Position numbers and translations under genes: made by a program
From: Rhodovarius crocodyli
GTDB taxonomy: Bacteria; Pseudomonadota; Alphaproteobacteria; Acetobacterales; Acetobacteraceae
Direction of reading: 5' to 3'
Length of the DNA stretch: 64,000 bases
NCBI GenBank assembly: GCA_945901085.1
Contig: CAMDJV010000002.1
Span: forward strand, 157,797 to 221,796
Notes under the pieces: model-generated
The model's input: only the letters and a program-made list of their open reading frames with translations
Databases searched by the model: none
Told to the model about the DNA's origin: nothing
Part shown: positions 1-7,496 of the stretch, one piece after another
Layout: each line of letters begins with the position of its first letter
How positions within the stretch are numbered: position 1 is the first letter of the stretch

Positions 1-1
1 G

Positions 2-1303
2 ACGCTGGGGTGGCATTTGCGGGAATCGGGCCGCGCCCTGACGCTGGCCGGCAAGACCCATGTGGTGCCCGACCGCCGCGGCATGGCCCGGCTGCATGCC
101 GATGGCGCCGATGAATTGGCCGTGCTGCTGCGCGAGGGCTGGTTCCAATTGGTGGACCGCCATGATGGCCACCATGCCGAGCCGAATAGCGCCTACGCAA
201 ATTGGCTGCGGGAGAAGGGCTATGACAGCGCCGACCCCTGGAGCGATTTCGTCATTTCGGTGACCGATGAGAATGGGGCGACACAATCGGGCTGGCATAT
301 GCGCAATGCCCGCCACCCCGCCCGCATCAAGGCCGAGCATAGTGAAACCGCCTATACGACTGATAAGGCCATTGGCTTTATCGAGGGCCAGGGCGCGAAG
401 CCTTGGGTGCTGCATCTAAGCTATGTGAAGCCGCATTGGCCCTATATCGCGCCAGCACCCTATCACGCGATGTATTCGGCCAATGAATGCATGCCCGTCT
501 CCCGCCATCCGGCCGAGCGCGGCGCCCATCCGGTGCAGGCTGCCTTCATGGATGAGGAGGTGGCGCAGAGCTTTCAGCGCGATGATTGCATCGAAACCGT
601 CCGGCCGGCCTATCAGGGGCTGATCAGCGAATTGGACCATCATCTCGGACGGGTGTGGGAGACGCTGACCAGGCTGGATCTGTGGAAGGACACGCTGGTC
701 ATTTTCTGCGCCGATCATGGCGATTATCTGGGCGACCATTGGCTGGGCGAGAAGGAGTTGTTCCACGACTGCATCCAGAAGGTGCCCCTCATTCTGGTCG
801 ACCCGCAGGCCACCCGGCGGGGCGATGATGACCGGCTGGTGCAGGCGATTGACGTGGTGCCGACCATTCTCGATGCGCTCGGCCTGGCCCCGGCGCCGCA
901 TCTGGTGGAAGGCCGCTCGCTGCTGGCGCTGACCCGGGGTGAGCCGGCGCAGGCCTGGCGCGATGTGGCCTTTTCCGAACTCGACTGGACGTTCCGGGGG
1001 GCCAGGCTGCGGATGGGCATTCCGGTGGGGCACCACCATGCCTGGATGGTTCGCACGGCCGATTGGAAATATGTTCACTGGTCAACCGGCATGCCGCCGC
1101 AGCTTTTCGATCTGCGCGCTGATCGGGAGGAGTTTTTCGATCTTGGCCAGAGCCCGGAGCATGAGGCGGTGCGCGCGGCGATGAAGGAGCGGCTATTGGC
1201 CTGGTTCGCCAGCCTCAAGCGGCGCACCACCATCACCTGGGAGGAGGCGGAGGCGGGCACGGACTCCTACAAGAAGGCTGGCGTTTTCTATGGACAATGG
1301 TGA
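2..1303 (+). CDS. Sulfatase / phosphonate monoester hydrolase family, 5'-truncated
   Basis: This hydrolase of the alkaline-phosphatase superfamily removes sulfate or phosphonate esters with bound divalent metal. The reading frame is open from base 2 and the first residues read TLGWHLRESGRALTLAGKTH, the internal GKxH motif of sulfatases, so the true start and the formylglycine/nucleophile region lie outside the window. The second metal site is visible in FCADHGDYLGDHWLGEKE (about residues 231-248 of the visible part). The C-terminal substrate-cap region is complete and the stop codon is at 1301-1303. A Bug-type solute receptor follows on the same strand 61 bases later. The substrate cannot be told from sequence; a phosphonate monoester hydrolase or an aryl/choline sulfatase are both possible. 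Confidence 0.85.
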   Translation, partial: TLGWHLRESGRALTLAGKTHVVPDRRGMARLHADGADELAVLLREGWFQLVDRHDGHHAEPNSAYANWLREKGYDSADPWSDFVISVTDENGATQSGWHMRNARHPARIKAEHSETAYTTDKAIGFIEGQGAKPWVLHLSYVKPHWPYIAPAPYHAMYSANECMPVSRHPAERGAHPVQAAFMDEEVAQSFQRDDCIETVRPAYQGLISELDHHLGRVWETLTRLDLWKDTLVIFCADHGDYLGDHWLGEKELFHDCIQKVPLILVDPQATRRGDDDRLVQAIDVVPTILDALGLAPAPHLVEGRSLLALTRGEPAQAWRDVAFSELDWTFRGARLRMGIPVGHHHAWMVRTADWKYVHWSTGMPPQLFDLRADREEFFDLGQSPEHEAVRAAMKERLLAWFASLKRRTTITWEEAEAGTDSYKKAGVFYGQW

Positions 1304-1364
1304 TTTTGACTTGATTGGCGGAGACGCTTCACCAGATAGCCGCTAACCGTTCCAGGAAACAAAA

Positions 1365-2342
1365 ATGTCATCAATATTGCGCCGTGCCGTCCTGGGTATG
1401 CCGCTTGCTGGCCTTGCGGCGCCTGCCCTGGCGCAGGCCTTCCCTGCCCGGCCGCTGACCATGATCGTCCCCTTCGCCGCCGGGGGGCCGACGGATACGG
1501 TGGCGCGGCTGATTGCGCAGGAGATGGGCCGCGATATGGGTGGCTCGGTCGTGGTCGAGAATGTCGCCGGCGCGGGCGGCACGCTGGGCGCGCAGCGCGT
1601 GGCGATGGCCCGGCCCGATGGCTATACCATTCTCTGCCACCATATCGGCATGGGGGTGATCCCCAGCCTGTACCGCCGCTTGGCCTATGATGCGGTGAAT
1701 GGCTTTGAGACCATCGGCATGGTGACCGAGGTGCCGATGACCATCGTGGGCAAGCGGGACCTGCCGGCCAACAACCTGACAGAGTTGGTGGCGCTGATCC
1801 GCCAGCGGCGCGAGGGGCTGAACATGGCCAATGCCGGTATCGGCGCCGCCAGCCATCTATGCGGCCTGCTGTTCCAATCCGCCCTGGGTGTGGCGATGAC
1901 CACAGTGCCCTATCGCGGCACGGGCCCGGCAATGAATGACCTGGTGGGCGGCACGGTGGATTTGCTGTGCGACCAGACCACCAATACCACCGAACACATC
2001 CGCGCCGGCACCATCCGCGCCTATGCGGTGACGACGAGTGCGCGCGTGGCCTCGCTGCCCGATCTGCCCACGGCCAATGAGGCTGGCATGGCGGGCTTTG
2101 CCGTCTCGGTCTGGCATGGGCTTTATGCGCCGCGTGGCACGCCGGCTGATATTGTGAACCGCCTCTCCACCGCCCTGCAGCATGCCCTGGCGGTGCCGGC
2201 GCTGGTCAGCCGCTTTGCTGATCTGGGCACGGCGCCGGTGCCTGCGGGACAGGCCACGGCCGCCTATCACCGGCAATTCTGGGCCGCCGATATTGCCCGC
2301 TGGCGGCCGGTGATTGAGGCTGCTTCGGCCTATGCCGATTGA
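1365..2342 (+). CDS. Bug/TctC-family tripartite tricarboxylate transporter receptor
   Basis: This is a 325-residue periplasmic solute receptor. An N-terminal signal peptide (basic MSSILRR, hydrophobic stretch, Ala-rich cleavage site near residue 24) is followed by FPARPLTMIVPFAAGGPTD, the hallmark start of the Bug fold, in which the PFAAGG loop contacts the carboxylate of the ligand. Later family motifs are also present (AGIGAASHL, VPYRGTGPAMNDL, LPTANEAG). TctA and TctB membrane subunits are not encoded nearby, so it is an orphan receptor, as is usual in Acetobacteraceae and Burkholderiales. The sulfatase upstream may indicate an organic acid or ester substrate, but that is only an inference. 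It converges directly on the cbpM gene with no spacer. Confidence 0.93.
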   Translation: MSSILRRAVLGMPLAGLAAPALAQAFPARPLTMIVPFAAGGPTDTVARLIAQEMGRDMGGSVVVENVAGAGGTLGAQRVAMARPDGYTILCHHIGMGVIPSLYRRLAYDAVNGFETIGMVTEVPMTIVGKRDLPANNLTELVALIRQRREGLNMANAGIGAASHLCGLLFQSALGVAMTTVPYRGTGPAMNDLVGGTVDLLCDQTTNTTEHIRAGTIRAYAVTTSARVASLPDLPTANEAGMAGFAVSVWHGLYAPRGTPADIVNRLSTALQHALAVPALVSRFADLGTAPVPAGQATAAYHRQFWAADIARWRPVIEAASAYAD

Positions 2343-2609
2343 TCAGGGCGGGGGCGTGGTGGCGCGCAAGGCGGCGAGTTCCCGCCGCAGGGTGTAAAGC
2401 TGGTCGAGCAGTGAGAGCACGACTGGCAGGGCGGCATCATCCAATGCGAGGTCTTCGCGCAACTCCATCATGAGCGCGATTCGCGCGACGTCGATTTCGG
2501 TGAAGCTCGGGCCAGGCTCGGCCCGCACCATGCCCTCGGCCATCCATTCCTGCAGCTGCCCGGCTTCGAGGCCGGGGAAGCGCGCCACCAGGATGTCGAG
2601 CGTGATCAC
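2343..2609 (-). CDS. cbpM: Chaperone modulator CbpM-like (MerR-type helical protein)
   Basis: This is an 88-residue protein matching CbpM, which binds the J-domain of CbpA and inhibits its co-chaperone and DNA-binding activity. It shows the family pattern: an N-terminal helix-turn-helix-like segment (ITLDILVARFPGLEAGQLQEW), FTEIDVARIALMMELR, and a C-terminal helix PVVLSLLDQLYTLRRELAAL. The GTG start at 2609 was chosen because it overlaps the stop of the upstream J-protein gene as GTGA. An upstream alternative at 2660 would add 17 low-complexity residues that family members lack. Coupling with the J-protein gene strongly supports a CbpA-CbpM pair. Confidence 0.88.
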   Translation of the reverse strand: MITLDILVARFPGLEAGQLQEWMAEGMVRAEPGPSFTEIDVARIALMMELREDLALDDAALPVVLSLLDQLYTLRRELAALRATTPPP

Positions 2610-3514
2610 GCCGGAAAATCCAGCGCCGCGCGCGGGTCCTCCATCGCCGCCGGCGACCAAGCCTGGAGGAAGGCATCGAGCGCCGCATCGGCGGGGCCGA
2701 TCACCACCTTCAGGGTCAGCAACAGGTCACCCGCGGGCTCGGCGCCATGCGCGGCCACGCCCTTGCCGCGCAGCCTGATCTGCCGGCCGGAATCGCTATG
2801 CGCCGGCAACGTCACCCGCAGACGGCCCGTGGGGGTTGGCACCTCGACCGGCCCGCCCAGAACAGCCTCGCGCAGGGAAACCGGCAATTCCATCGCGATA
2901 TTACGCCCATCGCGGCGCAGCAGCGGATGCTCCTGCACGGTGATGCCGATCAGCGCATCCCCAGCCGCCCCGCCATTGCGCCCCCCCCCACCCTGGCCGC
3001 GCAAACGGAGCACCTGGCCTGTGGTGACGCCCGGTGGGATGCGCAGATTCAGCGAGCGGCCATCGGGCAGGCGCATGGGCGTGGTGGTGCCCAGCATCGC
3101 ATCGATGAAGGAGACGTCGAGCCGATAGGATTCGTCCTGGCCCGGGCGGGGGGCTGCCTCTGCGCGGCGGCGTGCCTCGAACATATCGGCGAAGAGATCG
3201 TCAAAGGGCGATCCGGCGGATTGGCCGTCATACCTGGCACCCTGGGCGGCCTCGGCATGCCGGCGATAGGCGTTGGTGGGGCGTTGCTCCTGGCCCTCGG
3301 CATCGATCTCGCCACGGTCAAACCGCGCGCGCTTTTCGGGGTCCGACAGGAGGTCATGCGCGGTGGAGACGGCCTTGAAGCGGGCCTCCGCCTCTGGCTT
3401 GCCGGGATTGAGATCGGGGTGGTGTTTGCGGGCGAGCTTGCGATAGGCGGATTTTATGGCCTCGGCCGAGGCGTCGCGCTTGAGCCCCAGCACGGCATAA
3501 GGGTCAAGGGCCAT
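2606..3514 (-). CDS. cbpA: CbpA/DnaJ-type J-domain co-chaperone
   Basis: This is a 302-residue class-B J-protein that stimulates DnaK ATPase and, in the CbpA subgroup, binds curved DNA. The J-domain occupies residues 4-70, with the HPD tripeptide at 32-34 (KHHPDLNPG). A Gly/Arg-rich linker follows, then the two C-terminal beta domains (LDVSFIDAMLGTTTPMRLPDG and later EHPLLRRDGRNI, LRGKG). There is no zinc-finger region, which separates it from DnaJ proper. The ATG at 3514 is preferred over a TTG six bases upstream because AGGAGA lies at a proper distance only from the ATG. Its stop overlaps the cbpM start. There is no sign of truncation. Confidence 0.93.
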   Translation of the reverse strand: MALDPYAVLGLKRDASAEAIKSAYRKLARKHHPDLNPGKPEAEARFKAVSTAHDLLSDPEKRARFDRGEIDAEGQEQRPTNAYRRHAEAAQGARYDGQSAGSPFDDLFADMFEARRRAEAAPRPGQDESYRLDVSFIDAMLGTTTPMRLPDGRSLNLRIPPGVTTGQVLRLRGQGGGGRNGGAAGDALIGITVQEHPLLRRDGRNIAMELPVSLREAVLGGPVEVPTPTGRLRVTLPAHSDSGRQIRLRGKGVAAHGAEPAGDLLLTLKVVIGPADAALDAFLQAWSPAAMEDPRAALDFPA

Positions 3515-3625
3515 GCGCAATTCTCCTCTCGGACGCGGGATAGGGGGAGAAGGCCGGAAGAACCATGCCGCCTAGTTGTGGCTTCGCCTTGCCGGGTTCA
3601 ACCGGCGGCGGGGCGGGCAAGAGGT

Positions 3626-4237
3626 TCAGCCCCTTAACAATACATCGATCTCGGCCTGGCCCATATCGGCCTGGCCGCGCGCTGCGGGTGCTACCGTGTG
3701 CAGGCCGGTGGCGACGATGAGCCTTTCAGCCGGCTCCGCCGGCGCGAAGGCGAAACGCTCCAGCATATTCTCCACCGACTGCAAGTGCTGGATGGCCCGG
3801 CGGATGCGCTGGCCGGTGACATCTTGGAAGGAGCAAGCCTCGAAAATCGCGCTGACCCGGCTGGCCAGCGCCTGGATGGAGGTGGGGTCACGGCTGTCGC
3901 TCATGATCCAGTCCTGGATCGCCTCGGCCGCTTCCATGATGGTGTTGGCGGCAGTTTCTGTTGCGATAACGACAGCCTCCAGCTCAACGCCGCTATTGCG
4001 TGTATTGGCCGAGGGCGGGGCGACAAGGCCGGCTATCCGCTCCTGCACCACAGCGAGTTCGCGCGAGAGCCGTGCCTCGTTCATATCGACGAGTTCCATG
4101 CTGGCATGCAGCTCAGCGCCCAACTCGGCGATCCGGCGATCGACCAGGCGCTGCGTCTCGTTGAAGAGTGGTTGGATTTCGGCCCGCACTGCCTCGCGCA
4201 CGGCAAGGAGCAAAGAAGCGTCTGGTGGCGTTGTCAT
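3626..4237 (-). CDS. cheZ: CheZ-like CheY-P phosphatase
   Basis: This is a 203-residue protein with the CheZ signature FQDVTGQRI at residues 137-145. In CheZ the Asp of this motif is structural and the Gln (here Q143) activates water to dephosphorylate CheY-P. Most of the protein is predicted as long helices (residues 10-70 and 85-165), as in the CheZ four-helix bundle. The C-terminal tail QADMGQAEIDVLLRG resembles the CheY-binding peptide usually found at the N-terminus of FliM (SQAEIDALL). The ATG at 4237 has GGGAG seven bases upstream; an extension to 4351 lacks both support and conservation. No other chemotaxis or flagellar gene lies in the window. Confidence 0.82.
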   Translation of the reverse strand: MTTPPDASLLLAVREAVRAEIQPLFNETQRLVDRRIAELGAELHASMELVDMNEARLSRELAVVQERIAGLVAPPSANTRNSGVELEAVVIATETAANTIMEAAEAIQDWIMSDSRDPTSIQALASRVSAIFEACSFQDVTGQRIRRAIQHLQSVENMLERFAFAPAEPAERLIVATGLHTVAPAARGQADMGQAEIDVLLRG

Positions 4238-4363
4238 GAACACGCTCCCTTTCTGATGGCGAGACATCGACATCAGGCGAATAGAGCGTGAACGGGTAAA
4301 TAATCGCCTTAAGCGGCGGCACCGATCTGGGTGACGCGGCAAAAACACCAAGGCCCGGCCTTA

Positions 4364-4456
4364 GAGCCTGTTCCGTTCGCAAAGGCTCACTGCATAGGCT
4401 TTAAGCCTTTGTTTTGAAGGCATTTTATCCGCTCAAACGATTCCATTTGAGCGGAT
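4364..4456. repeat. Intergenic cluster of inverted repeats (possible dispersed element)
   Basis: Three dyads lie between divergently reading transcription units: GAGCCT (4364-4369) with AGGCTC (4383-4388), the near-palindrome AGGCTTTAAGCCT (about 4397-4409), and a perfect 11-bp stem ATCCGCTCAAA (4427-4437) / TTTGAGCGGAT (4446-4456) with an 8-base loop. There is no T-run after the last stem on either strand, so it is not a classical intrinsic terminator, although it sits just downstream of the cupin gene. The layout recalls the AT-richer intergenic palindromic elements scattered in alphaproteobacterial genomes. Confidence 0.45.
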
Positions 4457-4462
4457 GATGCC

Positions 4463-4777
4463 CTAGCCGGGCAGCGCCTTCAGCTCGGTCTCGACAAAGC
4501 TGAGTGGCGCGGGGCCGGCATTGACGACATTGTGCTCGGTACCGGCCACGCGCTGATAGGCCAGGCCCGCGGAGAGCTTTGCGGTGGCGGTGCTGCCATC
4601 GCCCATTTCGAGCAGCAATTCGCCATCGGTCACCGGCACCACGACATAGGCCCAGCCATGGCGGTGAAAGCCGGTCTCGGCACCCGGGGCGAAATCCCAG
4701 CGGGTGACGCGGACATGCTCATTGTCGAGTTGTACCGTGGCAATGGCCGGCTCACGGCATCGCAGGGGCTCCCTCAT
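4463..4777 (-). CDS. Small single-domain cupin protein
   Basis: This is a 104-residue single cupin. The first cupin motif appears as GAETGFHRHGWAYVVVPVTDGE (residues 33-54, metal-ligand His at 38 and 40). The second is AGTEHNVVNAGPAPLSFVETEL (78-99), with His82 as the likely fourth ligand. The ATG at 4777 overlaps the stop of the upstream DHDPS-family gene as ATGA, which fixes the start and shows translational coupling. The function is unknown. Small cupins beside DHDPS-like aldolases often occur in organic-acid catabolism, but nothing in the sequence identifies a substrate. Confidence 0.85.
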   Translation of the reverse strand: MREPLRCREPAIATVQLDNEHVRVTRWDFAPGAETGFHRHGWAYVVVPVTDGELLLEMGDGSTATAKLSAGLAYQRVAGTEHNVVNAGPAPLSFVETELKALPG

Positions 4778-5712
4778 TCCGCGGCCAGCTTTGCGGCCAG
4801 GCCGGGCAGCGGGATGGCGCCGCTGGCGACCCATGCGGCCCAGGCGGCATCGGCCTGGGCGGCGTTGAGCGGCAGATGCGGCGGGCGGATATTGCGGAAG
4901 CCGGCATCGCCGGTGGAGCGGGCGATCACCTCGCGCAGATTGGGAATGAGGGGGGCTGCGGTGGCGGCCTTGCGGGTGGCGGTCAGCATGGCCTGGGCGG
5001 CATCGGCCTCGGGGCCTGTGCGCTTGGCATAGACAATGCCACCCCAATGGCAATTCGCATTGCCGGCGGCGGTGATGCAGCCGGCCCCACCCTCGGCCAG
5101 GATGCGCTGCACATATTCATCCGAGCCGGTATAGACCTCGAAGCCACGGCTGGCGAAGGCGTCGATCATCGCCTTCATATTGGCGTAGTCGCCAGAAGAG
5201 TCCTTCACGCCCTTGAACACGCCGGGATGGGCATTGAGCAGGCGCTCGATGAGCGCGAGCGAGAAGGGAACCGCCGATTGCTGCGGGAAATTATAGAGAT
5301 AGAGGGCGATGCCGCCGCCGACGCGCTTCGCCACCTCGTCAAAATAGGCGAAGAGGCCGTCATCGCTCGGCGCCTTGTAATAGAAGGGGGGCAGCAGCAG
5401 CACGCCGCGGCAGCCCTGCGCCTTGGCATGCAGGGTCAGCGCCACGGTTTCGGTCAGGCTGCTCACGCCGGTGCCGGGCATCATGCGCGCGGCGGGGATG
5501 CCGCGGGCGACCAGGCCTTCGACAATGGCCATGCGCTCCTGCGCGGAGAAGCTATTGGCCTCGCCGGTGGTGCCCAGCACGCCCAGGCCATTGGCGCCAT
5601 TGGCCAGCAGCCAGGAGGCATGCGCCGCCATGGCATCGAGGTTGGGGGAGAGGTCGGCATGCATGGCGGTGAGCACCGCCACGTTGATGCCGCCATAGAT
5701 CGCGTCTTTCAT
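4774..5712 (-). CDS. Dihydrodipicolinate synthase / N-acetylneuraminate lyase family aldolase
   Basis: This is a 312-residue class I aldolase. It has the pyruvate-binding motif GTTGEANSFSAQER (47-60), the catalytic tyrosine in LYLYNFPQQ (Y140), and the Schiff-base lysine in KGVKDSSGD (K170), all in family order. The YNFPQQS segment differs from the YNVPSR of biosynthetic DapA, so a catabolic aldolase or dehydratase (for example a sugar-acid or 2-keto-acid enzyme) is more likely than lysine biosynthesis. The gene overlaps its neighbours on both sides by 4 bases (ycgN-like upstream, cupin downstream), forming a three-gene coupled operon. Confidence 0.9.
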   Translation of the reverse strand: MKDAIYGGINVAVLTAMHADLSPNLDAMAAHASWLLANGANGLGVLGTTGEANSFSAQERMAIVEGLVARGIPAARMMPGTGVSSLTETVALTLHAKAQGCRGVLLLPPFYYKAPSDDGLFAYFDEVAKRVGGGIALYLYNFPQQSAVPFSLALIERLLNAHPGVFKGVKDSSGDYANMKAMIDAFASRGFEVYTGSDEYVQRILAEGGAGCITAAGNANCHWGGIVYAKRTGPEADAAQAMLTATRKAATAAPLIPNLREVIARSTGDAGFRNIRPPHLPLNAAQADAAWAAWVASGAIPLPGLAAKLAAE

Positions 5713-6188
5713 TTCGGCTTCTTCCTTTTGGTTAATGGTCCGGCGCTGCGCGGGAGTTTCCCCGGCCAGGGCACGACATGGTCTTCCAATGCACCGGAAT
5801 CGCGCTCAGTCACCACCCGCCCGGCGACGCTGATCCCGGCCTCGATCACGCTCTCCGCCCGGCCTGAAACCAGCGGATGCCACCAGGGCAAATCCCGCCC
5901 CTCCTGGAGCAGCCGATAGGCGCATGAGGGCGGCAGCCAGTCGATCTCGTTGAGCATTTGCGGGGTGAGTTGGATGCAGTCCGGCACAAAGCGCCTGCGC
6001 TGGGCATAATTCGAGCAGCGCGCGGTTGTGACATCGAGCAGCCGGCAGGCCACATTGGTGAAATGCAACTTTTCCGTGCGATCTTCCCGCAACTTGTGCA
6101 GGCAGCAACGCCCACAGCCATCGCAGAGGCTCTCCCACTCGTCGCGTGTCATAGCTTCGAGGCTTTTGTTATGCCAGAAAGGCTCCAT
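5709..6188 (-). CDS. YcgN/UPF0260 cysteine-cluster protein (YkgJ family)
   Basis: This is a 159-residue protein of the UPF0260 family, related to YkgJ zinc/iron cysteine-cluster proteins. Conserved residues seen are WESLCDGCGRCCLHKL (C22, C25, C28, C29), then C48, C58, C71 and C89, in the family arrangement, followed by WLPPSCAYRLLQEGRDLPWWHPL. The exact function is not established. The start at 6188 is the first Met, where the family begins (MEPFWHNKSLEAM); the longer reading frame upstream is only the antisense of the collagen-like gene. Its stop overlaps the DHDPS-like gene start as ATGA. Confidence 0.9.
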   Translation of the reverse strand: MEPFWHNKSLEAMTRDEWESLCDGCGRCCLHKLREDRTEKLHFTNVACRLLDVTTARCSNYAQRRRFVPDCIQLTPQMLNEIDWLPPSCAYRLLQEGRDLPWWHPLVSGRAESVIEAGISVAGRVVTERDSGALEDHVVPWPGKLPRSAGPLTKRKKPK

Positions 6189-6272
6189 ACTCTGAGTGTA
6201 GAAGCGAATCCGTCGGCGTCCAACCTGGCGTGCTGATCTTGGCTTAGGCGGTTCGTACAAAACGGGGGTTAT

Positions 6273-6788
6273 ATGGACAAGCTCAAGCAGTGGATGGCGG
6301 CGAACCCGCTCTATGGCAATGTGGTGGTCGCGGCGGCCACGGCCCTGGTGATCACTATATTGATGGACGCGACGCGCGGCCCGGGGCCGGTGGGCCCGAT
6401 TGGGCCGGCCGGTGAGCGTGGTGCGATTGGCGCGGCTGGCCCGCGCGGCGAGGCTGGCCCGGCTGGGCCGCAGGGGCCTGTTGGACCGCAGGGTGTGGCC
6501 GGTGGTGCCGGCCCGCAGGGCGAACGTGGCGAGGTGGGCCCCGCAGGGCCCGCCGGCCAACAGGGCCCCACGGGCGCGCAGGGCATGGCCGGCGCGCCGG
6601 GTGAACGCGGCGCCGCGGGCGCGGCGGGCGACATTGGGCCCGCTGGTCCATCTGGCCCGGCCGGTGTCGCGGGTCCTGCCGGCCCTGCGGGGCCGGCTGG
6701 TTCCACCGGTCCTGTTGGCCCTGCGGGGCCGGCTGGTTCCACTGGTCCTGCCGGCCCGCAAGGCCCTGCTGGTCCTGCCGCCCAATAG
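6273..6788 (+). CDS. Collagen-like protein with N-terminal membrane anchor
   Basis: This is a 171-residue protein. A short basic N-terminus ([16 protein letters not shown]) leads into a hydrophobic segment (about residues 16-31) that looks like an uncleaved anchor or signal-anchor. It is followed by 44 uninterrupted Gly-X-Y triplets (residues 38-169), rich in GPA, GPQ and GER, ending in AQ. GER triplets can stabilise bacterial collagen helices. No globular trimerisation or C-terminal adhesion domain is present, so the stalk ends abruptly. The function is unknown; a periplasm-facing triple-helical rod is the natural reading. It is transcribed away from the ycgN operon, and the pbpC remnant converges on it. 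Confidence 0.85.
   Translation: MDKLKQWMAANPLYGNVVVAAATALVITILMDATRGPGPVGPIGPAGERGAIGAAGPRGEAGPAGPQGPVGPQGVAGGAGPQGERGEVGPAGPAGQQGPTGAQGMAGAPGERGAAGAAGDIGPAGPSGPAGVAGPAGPAGPAGSTGPVGPAGPAGSTGPAGPQGPAGPAAQ
6672..6743 (+). repeat. Tandem 36-bp repeat in collagen-like gene
   Basis: Two adjacent 36-bp units (6672-6707 and 6708-6743) differ at only three positions. Each encodes the 12-residue block [12 protein letters not shown]. The near identity at DNA level suggests recent tandem duplication and thus possible length variation of the collagen stalk between strains. Confidence 0.8.
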
Positions 6789-6802
6789 GCCGCGTCGCGC
6801 AG

Positions 6803-7272
6803 TCATTCTGCGCGAACCCTGATGGTGGCGCCTGCGGCGTCACCACCGGGGTCGATCACGCTCACCCCGTAAATGCCGGGGCCTGGCGGGCGCCATGTTG
6901 CGTCCCGCCTAGCCATGTCATGCGGCAGGGCTTGGCCATCGACCAGGAAGGTCAATGGCCGCCGGCCGCGCGGAGCACAAGGCCGCCCAATTCGACCACC
7001 GCCCCCGGCGGTGGGAATAGCAGCCTGAGGCGGTCAGTCGCCTGAGCCATCACCGGCCGTTGCGGCCGGGGCCGCAGCCCTGGCAGGGGTGCGGGCGGAA
7101 TCAATTCCATCATCCGCGCCAGGATGGGCAAGGCCAGGCGCGCGCCAGTGGCGCCTGGCCGGGGGCGTGCCATCCGGCCAGCCAAGCCAGCCCCCCGCGA
7201 CATGGCGGGCATCGAAGCCCGTGGCCCAGGCATCCCGCCCGCGCCAGCTTGTGCCGCTCTTCCACGCCACCC
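6803..7272 (-). pseudogene. pbpC: Remnant of penicillin-binding protein 1C (C-terminal part)
   Basis: In three successive frames the minus strand encodes the end of a PBP1C-type transglycosylase/transpeptidase. The first segment (from about 7272) gives VAWKSGTSWRGRDAWATGF, which holds the transpeptidase KSGT(S) motif. After a one-base shift in a G5/C5 run near 7161 it continues RPGATGARLALPILARMME. After a second shift near 6958 it reads RPLTFLVDGQALPHDMARR and ends ATIRVRAE with a stop at 6803-6805. The C-terminal BiPBP-like domain is thus still recognisable. The roughly 500 upstream residues (glycosyltransferase and SxxK domains) are absent. No single open frame covers it, so it is called a decayed fragment. 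Confidence 0.75.
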
Positions 7273-7451
7273 CAGAAGGCCCGCCGCCAGCAGCATCATC
7301 CTGACCCTTCGCATGGCCATCACCTGCCCTATACGGCGAGCGGGCCGAAGCCTTGTGATAGAGATATCAAGGAGCCGTGATGATGATGTTTGTTTCCTGG
7401 CTATACAGTTTTGCCCACCATCCGTATGAACTGAAAGGGTGGACGTTTGCC

Positions 7452-7482
7452 GTCTCAGACGCCCCGCCATTATTGCTGAGAC
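7452..7482. promoter_or_regulatory. Inverted repeat upstream of RND efflux operon
   Basis: A perfect 7-bp dyad, GTCTCAG (7452-7458) and CTGAGAC (7476-7482), is separated by 17 bases and ends 14 bases before the adaptor start codon. It could be an operator for an unlinked regulator or a 5'-UTR stem. No regulator gene is adjacent, so the role is inferred only from position. Confidence 0.3.
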
Positions 7483-7496
7483 CAAGGATAACCCCC

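Noticed and set aside
6273..6788. CRISPR-like or satellite repeat array
   Set aside because: The periodicity is 9 bases, from Gly-X-Y codons, within one clean reading frame; there are no spacers.
6189..6806. N-terminal extension of the YcgN-like protein with repeated Arg/Thr/Gly
   Set aside because: The extension is the reverse complement of the collagen-like gene; family members start at the Met at 6188.
7377..7496. Earlier in-frame start for the RND adaptor
   Set aside because: It would place 40 unrelated residues before a perfect signal peptide, and AAGGA stands correctly before 7497.
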